Shown here one piece after another: positions 9,462-19,214 of a stretch of 55,097 nt of DNA. Source of the DNA: Piscirickettsiaceae bacterium CG07_land_8_20_14_0_80_44_28 (GTDB lineage Bacteria > Pseudomonadota > Gammaproteobacteria > Thiomicrospirales > Thiomicrospiraceae); NCBI GenBank assembly GCA_002779995.1, contig PEWX01000086.1:1-55097 (forward strand), given 5' to 3'. A program made the translations under genes and the position numbers. Each line of letters opens with the position of its first letter. Position 1 is the stretch's first letter. The notes below the pieces were generated by a model. The model saw nothing but the letters and a program-made list of their open reading frames with translations, ran no database searches and was not told where the DNA came from.

Positions 9462-9536
9462 TGGAGCGGGAAACGAGGATCGAACTCGCGACCCCAACCT
9501 TGGCAAGGTTGTGCTCTACCGCTGAGCTATTCCCGC
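9462..9536 (-). tRNA. tRNA-Gly (anticodon GCC)
   Basis: 75 bases on the minus strand: acceptor GCGGGAA/TTCCCGC, D-arm TAGCTCAGCGGTAGAGC, anticodon stem-loop CAACC-TTGCCAA-GGTTG, T-loop GAGTTCGATCC, encoded CCA. It lies between the two tRNA-Glu copies. Confidence 0.95.
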
Positions 9537-9540
9537 ATAA

Positions 9541-9616
9541 TGGCGTCCCGTAGGGGAGTCGAACCCCTGTTACCGCCGTGAAAGGGCGGTGTCCTAGGCC
9601 TCTAGACGAACGGGAC
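9541..9616 (-). tRNA. tRNA-Glu (anticodon TTC), copy 1
   Basis: Identical in sequence to the tRNA-Glu at 9284-9359, with anticodon loop CTTTCAC and encoded CCA. It is 4 bases upstream (in transcription order) of tRNA-Gly. Confidence 0.95.
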
Positions 9617-9730
9617 ACAGATTGAATTAACGCATGTTAACTCTGTGTTTGGCTTGCGCCCTACCTCATCTGTTTTCTTTAAAAAAGTTCGGCCTAGTGA
9701 ACCCAAAAACAAAAAAGATATACCAGCGAT

Positions 9731-9806
9731 TGGTGGAGCTAAGCGGGATCGAACCGCTGACCTCAACACTGCCAGTGTTGCGCTCTCCCAGCTGAGCTAT
9801 AGCCCC
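9731..9806 (-). tRNA. tRNA-Ala (anticodon GGC)
   Basis: 76 bases on the minus strand: acceptor GGGGCTA/TAGCTCC, D-arm TAGCTCAGCTGGGAGAGC, anticodon stem-loop CAACA-CTGGCAG-TGTTG, encoded CCA. First tRNA of the cluster, 96 bases after the gltX stop. Confidence 0.95.
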
Positions 9807-9902
9807 CAGTAGCTGATGAGCGCGTATTATATAGAACTTATTGAAGGGGTCAAGTATTTTTTCGATTCGCGAAAAAAATAATCGAGGTGCCTTTTATTAA
9901 GT

Positions 9903-11315
9903 TCAAGTATTATTTTCACGTTCACGAATAAACGCCAGTGCCATATCGATACGGGCAAGACACCTTTCTCGGCCAATCAATTCAGCAGTGGCATCAATAG
10001 AGGGGGATTGCCCCCCGCCGGTAATCGCAACCCTTAATGGCATGCCGATTTTCCCCATACCAATCCCTAAAGATTCCGCAGTGGTATGAATCGCCTGATG
10101 TATCTCTTTAGCATCCCAACTAGGAAGTGAAGCCAATTTATTTTGCACCGCTTTTAAGGGGTCAGCCGCAACGGGACGGAGGTGTTTTTTAGCAGCCGTC
10201 GCTTCAAACTCGTCAAAATCGTGATAAAAATAGCCAGCCGCCTCTGCCATTTCAATCAAGGTTTTCGCCCTTTCTCTTAATAGGTTTGCGACTTTGGCAA
10301 GCGCCGGCCCTTTTGTTGGATCTATCCCCTTTTGGATCATAAAGGGCATTAGATGGCTTACCAGATTGTCAATTGGCGTAGTTTGTATGTGTTGTTGATT
10401 AATCCACTGTAACTTTTCAAGATTGAAAGTGGACGGAGAAGAATTGACGCTTTCTAAGTCAAAGTATTCAATCATTTCAGCCATGCTAAAAATTTCCTGA
10501 TCCTGATAAGACCAGCCTAAACGCACCAAGTAATTCAGTAGCGCCTCCGGCAGATACCCCTCCTCACGATATTGCAGAACAGAAACAGCGCCGTGACGTT
10601 TTGATAAACGACTACCATCGGAACCTAACACCATTGGAATGTGAGCAAATTTGGGAACCGGCGCGCCTAAAGCTTTGTATAAATTAATTTGGCGAGGGGT
10701 ATTATTAATATGGTCATCCCCCCGAATGATATGGGTCATCCCCATATCCCAGTCATCAACAACAACCGTTAAATTATAGGTGGGTGTGCCATCCGAACGA
10801 GCAATAACTAAATCATCCAACTCTCTATTGGAAACGCGAATGTCTCCCTTAACCAAATCTTCAATTAAAACATCGCCTTCCTGCGGGTTTTTAAAACGAA
10901 TAACCGGTTTGACATTCTCAGGTGGAGAACCAATAAAATCACGATAGCGGCCATCATAGCGAGGTTTTTCCCCTCGCTCGCGCTGTTGTTCGCGCATCTG
11001 TTCAAGTTCTTGCGGTGATGCATAACAGTAATATGCGAGACCTCTCTCCATCAAATCTTGAATCACCGTCTTGTAACGGTCAAATCGTTCAGTTTGATAG
11101 ATAGGCCCATGATTGTAATCCAGGCCAAGCCAAGACATGCCTTCTAAAATGGCATCAACAGAGGCTTGTGTGGAACGCTCTCGATCAGTGTCTTCAATTC
11201 GTAGCGTAAATTCGCCTTTATTTTTTTTGGCATATAACCATGAAAAAAGCGCGGTTCTGACTCCGCCGATGTGTAAATACCCCGTAGGACTTGGGGCAAA
11301 GCGCGTTTTAACCAC
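9903..11315 (-). CDS. gltX: Glutamyl-tRNA synthetase
   Basis: Class I synthetase charging tRNA-Glu. The HIGH motif appears in [20 protein letters not shown] and the KMSKS motif as SRLSKRHG. I use the GTG at 11315, which gives 470 residues (E. coli GltX is 471). It starts [11 protein letters not shown]-like directly at the family N-terminus and has GGAG 6 bases upstream; the open frame continues to 11381 without family similarity. Two tRNA-Glu genes lie downstream on the same strand, so synthetase and substrate tRNA could share transcription. An AT-rich hairpin (TTTTTTCG/CGAAAAAA, 9857-9877) lies between them but lacks a clear T-tract on this strand. Confidence 0.96.
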   Translation of the reverse strand: MVKTRFAPSPTGYLHIGGVRTALFSWLYAKKNKGEFTLRIEDTDRERSTQASVDAILEGMSWLGLDYNHGPIYQTERFDRYKTVIQDLMERGLAYYCYASPQELEQMREQQRERGEKPRYDGRYRDFIGSPPENVKPVIRFKNPQEGDVLIEDLVKGDIRVSNRELDDLVIARSDGTPTYNLTVVVDDWDMGMTHIIRGDDHINNTPRQINLYKALGAPVPKFAHIPMVLGSDGSRLSKRHGAVSVLQYREEGYLPEALLNYLVRLGWSYQDQEIFSMAEMIEYFDLESVNSSPSTFNLEKLQWINQQHIQTTPIDNLVSHLMPFMIQKGIDPTKGPALAKVANLLRERAKTLIEMAEAAGYFYHDFDEFEATAAKKHLRPVAADPLKAVQNKLASLPSWDAKEIHQAIHTTAESLGIGMGKIGMPLRVAITGGGQSPSIDATAELIGRERCLARIDMALAFIRERENNT

Positions 11316-11529
11316 AAAAAACTCCTTTTTTTCGAACAAGCTCACTGATTTGGTAGCCACCTTTGCAAAAAATATCAGCAAGATCAGTGAGTATGGGTTT
11401 TGAATTGCTGCCTATTATAAAGGCAATCCTTTTCGATTGTAGGGTGGAATTGATCCGCTTTTCATTTTAACTTCGCATTGCGATGTACTAAGATACCTCA
11501 ATCGAAGTATTTATAAAAAGGACATTACA

Positions 11530-13335
11530 TTGGATAAGGTTGCAATTCGTTATCAAATCACGCCTAAAAACCCTGAAAGTCATCTGTTTTCGGTGACGTG
11601 TTTCATTCAAAATCCCGATCCGCTCGGACAGGTTATCTCCTTAGCCAAATGGATCCCCGGGAGTTATTTAATTCGAGACTTCTCCAAACATCTCATTGAT
11701 TTAAAAGCTAAAACCGGATCGGGTCAGAAACTAAAAATTGAACCTTTGGACATAAGTCGTTGGCAAATAGAAGTATCCCCCGGTGCATTAGTGATTGAAT
11801 ACCAAGTTTATGCTTGGGATTTATCTGTTAGAGGTGCTCACCTTGATTTAACCCATGGCTTTTTTAATGGCACCAGTTTGTTTTTAGCCGTTGAAGGACA
11901 AAGAGAGCAACCTTGCGAGGTGATTCTTCAATCTACGGATAAAACGCAACATTGGAAAGTGGCCACAACCCTGCCTAGTAAAGAGCTTGATACACACGGG
12001 TTCGGTATTTACCAAGCCCGCCATTATTGGGACTTGATTGAATACCCTGTTGAAATGGGAAGTTTCCATCGGTTGCAATTTGATGCGGCTGGCATCCCGC
12101 ATGAAATGGTGATCACGGGTCGCGTTAATTTTGAGCAACTTGACCAGACTCAGCTGGTTACCGATTTAAAGCAAATTTGTGAAGCTGAGTTGAGTTTGTT
12201 TGGCGCACCCTACCCAATTGAACGTTATTTATTTCAGGTGACCGTTACCGAAAAGGATTATGGCGGCCTAGAACACTTGAACTCAACTGCATTGATTTGC
12301 GCCCGAAATGACTTACCCTATATTAATGACGAAAAAAGAACCACCGGCTATACACAGTTTTTAGAATTGTGTGCACATGAATATTTTCATCTGTGGAATG
12401 TCAAACGCATTCAACCCAAAGTCTATCAGCGCCCGAGTCTGCTTGACCCCGTTTATACCCGTCAACTTTGGTGGTTTGAAGGTATCACCTCTTATTATGA
12501 TTGTCAGTTGCTCTATCGTGCAGGCATTTTAAATCGTCAAGCCTATTTAAACCAATTGGCCATTGAAATGACACGGGTTTATCGGATGCCGGGTCGTTTT
12601 AAACAATCGGTAGCAGAATCCAGCTGGCATACTTGGACTAAGTTTTATCAACAAGATGAAAATGCGCCGAATGCCATCGTTAGCTATTACACCAAAGGCA
12701 GTTTAATTGCCCTAGCACTTGACTTAACCATTAGAGCTGAAACAGTTAATCAAAAATCATTGGATACCGTATTGTGCTTTTTATGGCAGCATTATGGTCA
12801 AACAGCAATCGGTTTAGAGGAAGGAGAGATAGAAGAAATTTGCAGTCAAGTCACTGGCATTAAGCTAACCGATTTCTTTGCAAAAGCACTTTATGGCACT
12901 GAAGACCTCGATTTTGAATCGCTATTTGCACCGTTTGGCATTCAATTTTCACTCAGACCGGCAACCCATGTCAAAGACCAAGGGGGGGTGGCAACGACCC
13001 AACCATCCCCTTGCGCTTTAGGTGCAAACAGTCAACCAACTGAACACCAAACGATTCTATTAACCCATGTTTGGGAAGCACAACCCGCTGCAACAGCGGG
13101 ATTGGCTGCTGGTGATGAAATCATTGCGTTAGCCGGATTAAAAGTAAAAACAATCGAAGACGTTGACACCCTATTGGCACGTTATCAAGCGGGTGATCAG
13201 TTGACTTGTTACTATTTCAGACGGGATGAACTCATGCAAACCCAAATCACATTACAAGCACCGGTTCATGACCGTGTTGTCTTAACGGATTTAGCCTCTC
13301 AAGAGATGGAACCCCTATTATGGCCAACGAGATAA
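11530..13335 (+). CDS. M61 family metallopeptidase with PDZ domain
   Basis: Glycyl-aminopeptidase-like M61 protease. An N-terminal beta domain (about 1-200, with the family stretch AKWIPGSYLIRDFSKH) precedes the thermolysin-like domain. That domain carries the zinc site HEYFHLWN (H283, E284, H287) and KDYGGLEHLNST, followed by WWFEGITSYYD with the third zinc ligand. A PDZ-like domain (about 515-585, AAGLAAGDEIIALAGLKV) closes the protein. No signal peptide is visible, so it is probably cytoplasmic. The start is TTG with AAGGAC upstream. The stop overlaps slyX by 16 bases. The natural substrate is unknown. Confidence 0.9.
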   Translation: MDKVAIRYQITPKNPESHLFSVTCFIQNPDPLGQVISLAKWIPGSYLIRDFSKHLIDLKAKTGSGQKLKIEPLDISRWQIEVSPGALVIEYQVYAWDLSVRGAHLDLTHGFFNGTSLFLAVEGQREQPCEVILQSTDKTQHWKVATTLPSKELDTHGFGIYQARHYWDLIEYPVEMGSFHRLQFDAAGIPHEMVITGRVNFEQLDQTQLVTDLKQICEAELSLFGAPYPIERYLFQVTVTEKDYGGLEHLNSTALICARNDLPYINDEKRTTGYTQFLELCAHEYFHLWNVKRIQPKVYQRPSLLDPVYTRQLWWFEGITSYYDCQLLYRAGILNRQAYLNQLAIEMTRVYRMPGRFKQSVAESSWHTWTKFYQQDENAPNAIVSYYTKGSLIALALDLTIRAETVNQKSLDTVLCFLWQHYGQTAIGLEEGEIEEICSQVTGIKLTDFFAKALYGTEDLDFESLFAPFGIQFSLRPATHVKDQGGVATTQPSPCALGANSQPTEHQTILLTHVWEAQPAATAGLAAGDEIIALAGLKVKTIEDVDTLLARYQAGDQLTCYYFRRDELMQTQITLQAPVHDRVVLTDLASQEMEPLLWPTR

Positions 13336-13559
13336 AAGCTGATACTTTGCAGCAAAAGATAGAATCCCTTGAAATTCGCTCTGCTTATCAAGAAGATATG
13401 CTGGATCATCTGAATGATGCAATTGGACAACAACACCTGGAAATTCAACAATTAAAAAGTCAACTTCAATTTGTTTCCAGCCTTCTCAAACAACTCAAAA
13501 ATGACATGGGCGCTGAGATTAAACGTCCTTCTGAAGAAACACCCCCGCCACATTATTAG
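13320..13559 (+). CDS. slyX: SlyX family protein
   Basis: 79-residue coiled-coil protein with the SlyX pattern: IESLEIRSAYQEDMLDHLND, then a leucine-rich heptad region and a proline-rich end (ETPPPHY). Its molecular function is not established in the family. It overlaps the end of the M61 peptidase gene by 16 bases and so is probably translationally coupled. Confidence 0.88.
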   Translation: MANEIKADTLQQKIESLEIRSAYQEDMLDHLNDAIGQQHLEIQQLKSQLQFVSSLLKQLKNDMGAEIKRPSEETPPPHY

Positions 13560-13614
13560 GGGTGATTGTTAGATTGTTTCTTTTTGAGCAACAGTGTTTT
13601 TGAAGAATCCGACT

Positions 13615-13642
13615 TTGCACTGAAATTTAATCGCGTTATGCT
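13615..13642 (+). promoter_or_regulatory. candidate sigma-70 promoter for the cytochrome b561-yceI pair
   Basis: TTGCAC at 13615-13620, a 16-base spacer and TATGCT at 13637-13642 lie about 40 bases before the cytochrome b561 start. Each box matches consensus in four or more positions. Confidence 0.4.
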
Positions 13643-13682
13643 ATGACCTGAGTTGAAACCAAGGGATAAATGGATTGAATAG

Positions 13683-14249
13683 ATGTTAAGGAATTCACCA
13701 CAAGGCTATGGCTGGGTCAGTATTCTATTACACTGGTCAATCGCTTTTGCATTATTTGGCTTATTTGGGCTAGGGGTTTGGATGGTGGAATTGGGGCTTT
13801 ATGATTCCTGGTACCATAAAGCCCCTGCTTTACATATCAGTCTTGGCGTTGTGACAGTCATTTTCATGTTGTTTCGATATGGTTGGCGCTGGACGAACCC
13901 TGTTCCCGCCCCGGTTCCGCAACCAAACTTATTGAAATTGGCTGCCGCTACGGTACACCAACTATTTTACTTTTTGGTGCTGGCGTTGGGTATCAGTGGT
14001 TATATGATTTCCACAGCAGAAGATGATCCACTGCTTGTCTTTAACCGAGTGGCGATTCCGGCAATCCATTTCAACCTTAATAACCAAGCGGATTTGGCTG
14101 GAGAGATCCATTTCTGGCTAGCTTGGAGTTTAATCATTTTTGCAGGCATTCATGCGATAGCGGCGTTAAAACACCATTTTATGAATCACGATGCCACTTT
14201 AATTCGAATGTTAACCACAAGACCTCAAAAGGAGATCAATCATGAATAA
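13683..14249 (+). CDS. Cytochrome b561 family protein
   Basis: 188-residue integral membrane protein with four predicted helices (about 13-34, 50-66, 88-108, 143-163). Candidate haem-b histidines are in LLHWSIAF, ALHISLGVV, VHQLFYFL and the EIHFWLAW/GIHAIAALKHH helix, the standard di-haem arrangement. It probably moves electrons from quinol or a periplasmic donor. It overlaps yceI by 8 bases, and b561-yceI pairs are common in proteobacteria. Substrate and partner cannot be read from the sequence. Confidence 0.88.
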   Translation: MLRNSPQGYGWVSILLHWSIAFALFGLFGLGVWMVELGLYDSWYHKAPALHISLGVVTVIFMLFRYGWRWTNPVPAPVPQPNLLKLAAATVHQLFYFLVLALGISGYMISTAEDDPLLVFNRVAIPAIHFNLNNQADLAGEIHFWLAWSLIIFAGIHAIAALKHHFMNHDATLIRMLTTRPQKEINHE

Positions 14250-14826
14250 ATCTTATCTAAAAATACTGACTTTAATCGCCGCCCTATTGCTATTCTCAAC
14301 AACATCCCACGCAGCAGAGCACTATCAAATTGATACCAAAGGAATGCATGCCTCCATCAATTTTAAAATAAAACACTTAGGTTACAGTTGGTTAAAAGGT
14401 CGTTTTGAAAAATTTTCAGGTGATTTTAGTTATGATGCAAAACAACCAAGCAACAGTCAGGTTTCCGTGACCATTGATACGGCTAGTGTTAACTCTAACC
14501 ACGCCGAAAGAGATAAACACCTTCGTAGTGATGAATTTTTGGATGTGAAAAAATACCCTACCGCGGCTTTTAAAAGTCAGTCCGTCACCGCAAAAGCGGA
14601 TGGCAGTCTTATCATTAAAGGGGACTTTAGTTTGCATGGCGTCAAAAAAACGATTGAAATCCATGCCACTAAAGTGGGTGAAGGCAAAGATCCTTGGGGC
14701 GGTTATCGTGCCGGTTTTTCCGGAACAACCCGTTTGAAATTAGCGGATTACGGCATTACTTATAATTTAGGGCCGGCTTCTACCCATGTTGATTTGGCTT
14801 TGGAAATTGAAGGTATTCGTCAATAA
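14242..14826 (+). CDS. Periplasmic YceI family lipocalin-like protein
   Basis: A signal peptide (residues 1-24, cleavage after SHA-A) precedes a YceI beta-barrel: YQIDTKGMHASINFKIKHLG, FSGDFSYD, SVTIDTASVNSNHAERDKHLRS (split here), and GDFSLHGVKKTIEI. The family binds long isoprenoid chains such as ubiquinone-type lipids in characterised members, which fits the adjacent membrane cytochrome b561 with which it overlaps by 8 bases. At 194 residues it is normal length. Confidence 0.9.
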   Translation: MNKSYLKILTLIAALLLFSTTSHAAEHYQIDTKGMHASINFKIKHLGYSWLKGRFEKFSGDFSYDAKQPSNSQVSVTIDTASVNSNHAERDKHLRSDEFLDVKKYPTAAFKSQSVTAKADGSLIIKGDFSLHGVKKTIEIHATKVGEGKDPWGGYRAGFSGTTRLKLADYGITYNLGPASTHVDLALEIEGIRQ

Positions 14827-14915
14827 CCATCCCTTTTGAAGGAAACCTTAACGACACGGCTAAGGCAACGTTTGTTGATTTGGCAAACGTTGTATCGCTA
14901 CACTTAATTGAATGC

Positions 14916-15056
14916 TCAGTCGGTAATAGCTAATAGACTGGCATATCGATCATAAACCCCCAGGCCTGGGTTTTTTTCTACTGCTTTAATTAAAAAGTCG
15001 CATAAACCCTCAATATAAGGTAAGCTTGCCCCTTTTTTGGCAAGGTTGCCAATCAT
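14916..15056 (-). CDS. candidate 46-residue protein, divergent from rhlE
   Basis: ATG at 15056 to TGA at 14916 encodes 46 residues beginning MIGNLAKKGASLPYIEGLCD and ending YDRYASLLAITD. Composition and codon use resemble the neighbours, and the iterated palindrome inside is read as Pro-Gly-Leu (KNPGLGV), as in confirmed genes. Against it: no clear Shine-Dalgarno, only 32 bases to the divergent rhlE start, and an inverted repeat (ATTTCA/TGAAAT) overlapping the start that could instead be an rhlE operator. The frame stays open 10 codons upstream of the ATG, so it could also be the remnant of a longer gene. I recognise no family. Confidence 0.4.
   Translation of the reverse strand: MIGNLAKKGASLPYIEGLCDFLIKAVEKNPGLGVYDRYASLLAITD
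14960..14969. repeat. iterated palindrome CCAGGCCTGG
   Basis: Exact copy between yceI and rhlE. On the plus strand it is extended to CCCAGGCCTGGG and followed by seven T residues, so it may terminate yceI transcription. On the minus strand it is read as Pro-Gly-Leu in the candidate 46-residue ORF. Confidence 0.9.
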
Positions 15057-15088
15057 TTCAAATGAAATAATATCAAACGAGATTTTTT

Positions 15089-16402
15089 ATGAGTTTTGCA
15101 AACCTCGGACTCTGTGCCGAAATTTTGGACGCCGTCAGCAAACAAGGCTATAAAACCCCTTCCCCGATTCAAGCCCAAGCCATTCCCGCTATTTTAACAG
15201 GTCAGGATGTGATGGCCGCAGCACAAACAGGCACCGGAAAAACAGCTGGTTTTACCCTGCCGATTTTACAGAAAATCCATCAGGGAACGCCAGCCAAAGC
15301 AAACCAAGCTAGAGTGCTAATTTTAACACCTACGCGTGAATTAGCGGCGCAAGTCAGTGCCAGCGTAGCAACCTATGGTAACAACCTTTCTTTAAGCTCA
15401 ACCGTGGTGTTTGGGGGCGTTAAAATCAACCCGCAAATGATGAAATTACGCAAAGGGGTTGATATCTTGGTTGCCACGCCGGGGCGCTTATTAGACTTAT
15501 ACCAACAAAATGCCATTAAATTTGATCAGCTGGAAATTCTCGTTTTAGATGAAGCTGACCGCATGTTGGATATGGGATTTATTCACGATATCAAACGTAT
15601 TATCAAAGCATTGCCTAAAGAACGTCAAAACTTATTGTTTTCAGCGACCTTTTCGGAAGAGATTCGCCAACTGGCAAAAGGATTGGTACAAAACCCCGTT
15701 GAAATTTCTGTTAGTCCGCGTAATACCACCGCTACAACAGTCACCCAGTGGATTGTCCCTGTGGATAAAGGCCGTAAAGCTGCCTTGTTAATCCACCTGA
15801 TCCATCACCATCAATGGTCACAAGTTTTGGTGTTTTCTCGAACCAAACATGGTGCCAATCGTTTAACTAAGCAGTTAGAAACCAAAGGCATTAAAGCCGC
15901 TGCCATTCACGGCAATAAAAGTCAAGGCGCACGAACTCAGGCTTTAGCGCGTTTTAAAGCGGGTGAAATTCAAGTCTTAGTTGCAACCGATATTGCTGCG
16001 CGAGGCATTGATATTGACCAATTACCTCATGTGGTGAATTTTGATCTACCAAATGTACCAGAAGATTATGTGCATCGTATTGGTCGAACAGGGCGAGCAG
16101 GTGCTGAAGGTGAAGCAATTTCATTAGTCAGTGCAGATGAAATTAAACAGTTATCAGACATTGAAAACTTAATTCAGCAACTCTTGACTCGAAAATATAT
16201 TGAAGGTTTTGAACCCGACAGTGCATTAGCTGAAACGCGTTTAAATCATAAACCGAAAAAGCCGGCTCAACCGAAAAAACCCAAAAGAAACCCTCCGCAA
16301 AGATCCTCTTCCGAACCCAAACGCACAACTGAAGCCACCAAAAGGCATCGCCCCAAAGCCCCTAGAGGTCCGCATTCCGGATCTCCTAAAACAGGTGCTT
16401 AG
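15089..16402 (+). CDS. rhlE: DEAD-box ATP-dependent RNA helicase, RhlE type
   Basis: All DEAD-box motifs are present: Q motif ([14 protein letters not shown]), [49 protein letters not shown] and [10 protein letters not shown]. The DMGF sequence after DEAD and the basic Pro/Lys-rich tail (from about residue 385, [17 protein letters not shown]) fit RhlE. A role in ribosome assembly and RNA turnover is inferred from the family. It is monocistronic, ending in the 26-base palindromic terminator shared with the convergent GGDEF-EAL gene. Confidence 0.92.
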   Translation: MSFANLGLCAEILDAVSKQGYKTPSPIQAQAIPAILTGQDVMAAAQTGTGKTAGFTLPILQKIHQGTPAKANQARVLILTPTRELAAQVSASVATYGNNLSLSSTVVFGGVKINPQMMKLRKGVDILVATPGRLLDLYQQNAIKFDQLEILVLDEADRMLDMGFIHDIKRIIKALPKERQNLLFSATFSEEIRQLAKGLVQNPVEISVSPRNTTATTVTQWIVPVDKGRKAALLIHLIHHHQWSQVLVFSRTKHGANRLTKQLETKGIKAAAIHGNKSQGARTQALARFKAGEIQVLVATDIAARGIDIDQLPHVVNFDLPNVPEDYVHRIGRTGRAGAEGEAISLVSADEIKQLSDIENLIQQLLTRKYIEGFEPDSALAETRLNHKPKKPAQPKKPKRNPPQRSSSEPKRTTEATKRHRPKAPRGPHSGSPKTGA

Positions 16403-16420
16403 TCCATAAAGATTGATGCT

Positions 16421-16446
16421 AAAAGCAGCCAGGCCTGGCTGCTTTT
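16421..16446. terminator. bidirectional terminator built on CCAGGCCTGG
   Basis: A 26-base perfect palindrome: four A, GCAGCCAGG and its mirror ending in four T, extended to six T on the plus strand. It lies between the convergent rhlE and GGDEF-EAL genes (stops at 16402 and 16451) and can serve both. Its centre is an exact copy of the iterated palindrome. Confidence 0.88.
16429..16438. repeat. iterated palindrome CCAGGCCTGG
   Basis: Exact copy forming the core of the rhlE terminator stem. Confidence 0.9.
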
Positions 16447-16450
16447 TTGT

Positions 16451-19087
16451 TTATGCTGATGCCTCCATAACCTTTTGGACATCAGGTTTTAACTGTGTCA
16501 AAAATTCTGATTGCGGCGTCGCGAGGAAGAATCCTTGTGCATAATCAATTCCCAGTTCTTTCACCAAAGTCAACGTCTCTTCGTTTTCTATAAACTCGGC
16601 AATGGTTTGGATATTCAATGATTTGGCCATATTAACTGCACTTTCCACAAAGGCTAAATCGATTTTATCCTTCGCCATATTATTAATAAATTCACCTTCA
16701 ATCTTAATATAATCCACCGGGAATCGTTTTAGGTATTGGAAAGAGGAAAATCCTGAGCCAAAATCGTCAATCGCAAACCGGAAGCCTTGCGAGCGTAATT
16801 CAATCACAAACTTTTCTAGTAAACTGACACTGCCAACTGTTTCACGTTCGGTAATTTCAAAAACAATGCGCTGAGGGTTTATGTCATATTTAAGCGTCAG
16901 CGTTTGAATTTTTTTAATAAACTCACTGGCCACAATTGCCTTGGGCGATAGATTGATAAACAGTAATCCATCGTAGCCTGTTTCATGAATATTCGCTAGC
17001 GCCTTATCAATGAGAATCAAATCCATTTGATTCACCAGCCCCATGTGTTCAGCCGTTTCAATAAAACGGCCAGCACTAATCAATTGCCCCTCTTGACGTA
17101 AACGCATTAATAATTCATGGATTTCAATCTTGCCATTCCGAGTATTTACAATTGGCTGATAATTGGGTTCAATCGGTTCACCCGTCTCAAGTGAATGTAA
17201 AATAAAGACACTTTGATCATTAAATTCCTTATAGGCTTGAACCAAGTCTCCTTCTTGCGGATAAGATAAGGCATTTTTGCCACTGTCTTTAACACGATAA
17301 AGCATATTATCAGCGACCATAAACAGGTCTTCTTTATTGTCTGCATGGTCTGGGTAAACACTGATTCCGACCGAGCATGCAATAGAAACCGTATCGGCTT
17401 TTGGCGAAAGCAATTTTAAGCCTTGGGTGGCTTCCAGTAATTTTTCGGCCACTTCAATCGCTGCATCCAAATCTCTTTCAGGCAGAATCACACAAAATTC
17501 ATCACCACCATAACGCGCAAAAATATCGCCTTCATTTAGAACCGTTTTGATAACTTGCGCAAAATTTTGCAAGACTTCATCGCCAAAAGCATGGCCATAT
17601 TGATCATTAATCAGCTTAAAATTATCAAAATCAATCATTAACAAGCCAAAATGATACCCATGAGACTTGGCTCTCACCACTTCATAAGACAACATTTCGG
17701 TAAAGACGCGTTGATTATAAAGATGGGTTAACGGATCTCGCGTTGCATAATACTCTAACTCTTTGGTGAATTTATTAATGGCTTTAATCGAACCGATAAC
17801 ATTGACGAGTGTCGTTAAGACACTTTCAACCACCACCGAGCGTGAAGATTCTTTAGGAGGAAACGTCTCAACGCCCAGACCAACAACCCCACCAATTTTG
17901 GGGGTTTCAAGCAATAAACTTTTACTTTGCGTTTTAATTCGGGTTTGCACTTCTAAAGGATCATTTGTGGTATAGGTGTGATTGACTTTAAAGACCGAGC
18001 CAGTATCAAAAATGGAATTGGCTGACAATAAAACTTTGGCATGGGCTTCCATTTCTTTTTGAATTTTTTGACTCGGAACGCCCAACCAAAAAATCTCAAT
18101 GACATACTGTTCAATATCATCTGTACGAAACACTACAAACATCGTATAGAGCGGCAAAATATAATTAATTTCATTCATTAAGATACAGATATGTTGCTTC
18201 CAATCTTTAATCAACTCAGAAGACAAAACCAGTTTATCGAGTAATTGAATTTCAAAATCCAGAATATCGCGGTCAATGGCAATATGTTTCAATTTATCGC
18301 CGAGTTGTTTGAGGCTTTTATTTAACACTTGGAATTCACGATATTTAAAAACCGCATCTTCATGCGTGAGTTTGGCCAAGTCATCCACTCGATGAATGGA
18401 TGAAATGTGCTCATCAAGCACCATAATACTTTTGATAACACTCTTGGAAAAACGTCTACCCACCCAAGCAGCGAATAATAAAGGAATGGGCATCAATACC
18501 AGCATTAATAAAATAAATTCATTGCGTGCTGTTGCAACCATTTGAGATATGGGTTGCTGAACCCCCATAATGCCAAGAATATCTCCCACTTTTGCTTGAG
18601 TATGACATTGTAAACATACCTGTTTAGCAATAAGCGGTTTTAAAGTCTGAATGCCATTCGGTGTTTCAATCGTCAAGGGTGCCTTGGTTTGTAGAACCTC
18701 ATCGTATAGCGGTTGTACATCAGGGTTAATCTTTGAGTCTAACTCGCCAAATTGGCCGTTGACAATGTCAGAACGATAGATCGAAAAGCGCAAATCATGT
18801 TCAGAATAGGTTTGCTCCATTTCAGCTAAAAATGTCAGCAATTCATCTCGATTCCAGCCTTTACTCATAATTTGATACATATTATTAAAAGACAGCGTGA
18901 TCAACGTCTCTGCACTGCGTTCGGTTTGTTTAGACAAACTTTCGGTAAAAATTTTGGACGCAGCAATCATTGTCATGGAAAATACGGCCAGTGCAGCAAT
19001 TAAGGCACCGAGTAACATGGTTTTACTCAGACTTTTGGAATCTGTATATTGGTTCTTATTGTTCATATGTATTAGGATTGATTCCAT
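16451..19087 (-). CDS. Membrane GGDEF-EAL protein with periplasmic c-type haem site
   Basis: 878 residues: transmembrane helix (about 24-46), periplasmic sensor with one haem-c motif CLQCH (158-162) in a DUF3365-like context (VCLQCHTQAKVGDILGIMGV), second helix (about 190-209), linker with a GAF-like region (about 270-440), GGDEF and EAL. The cyclase motif YGGDEF (526-531) is intact. The inhibitory I-site RxxD is replaced by NEGD, so product inhibition is probably lost. EAL residues look intact: HELLMRL, INLSPKAIV, FEITERE, IDDFGSGFSS, YIKIEGEF and QGFFLA. It could make or hydrolyse cyclic-di-GMP in response to redox state or a gas ligand. The start may instead be the ATG at 19066. Confidence 0.88.
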   Translation of the reverse strand: MESILIHMNNKNQYTDSKSLSKTMLLGALIAALAVFSMTMIAASKIFTESLSKQTERSAETLITLSFNNMYQIMSKGWNRDELLTFLAEMEQTYSEHDLRFSIYRSDIVNGQFGELDSKINPDVQPLYDEVLQTKAPLTIETPNGIQTLKPLIAKQVCLQCHTQAKVGDILGIMGVQQPISQMVATARNEFILLMLVLMPIPLLFAAWVGRRFSKSVIKSIMVLDEHISSIHRVDDLAKLTHEDAVFKYREFQVLNKSLKQLGDKLKHIAIDRDILDFEIQLLDKLVLSSELIKDWKQHICILMNEINYILPLYTMFVVFRTDDIEQYVIEIFWLGVPSQKIQKEMEAHAKVLLSANSIFDTGSVFKVNHTYTTNDPLEVQTRIKTQSKSLLLETPKIGGVVGLGVETFPPKESSRSVVVESVLTTLVNVIGSIKAINKFTKELEYYATRDPLTHLYNQRVFTEMLSYEVVRAKSHGYHFGLLMIDFDNFKLINDQYGHAFGDEVLQNFAQVIKTVLNEGDIFARYGGDEFCVILPERDLDAAIEVAEKLLEATQGLKLLSPKADTVSIACSVGISVYPDHADNKEDLFMVADNMLYRVKDSGKNALSYPQEGDLVQAYKEFNDQSVFILHSLETGEPIEPNYQPIVNTRNGKIEIHELLMRLRQEGQLISAGRFIETAEHMGLVNQMDLILIDKALANIHETGYDGLLFINLSPKAIVASEFIKKIQTLTLKYDINPQRIVFEITERETVGSVSLLEKFVIELRSQGFRFAIDDFGSGFSSFQYLKRFPVDYIKIEGEFINNMAKDKIDLAFVESAVNMAKSLNIQTIAEFIENEETLTLVKELGIDYAQGFFLATPQSEFLTQLKPDVQKVMEASA

Positions 19088-19214
19088 TTAATACTACACA
19101 AAGCGCCAATAGGCTAAGCCAGATTGACAAGGGAAGGCTAATGTGGGCAGTCTAACGAAATATGCGAGGCGAAGATAATCAATAAATTTTATTAAAAAAA
19201 CATAAAAAAACTGA

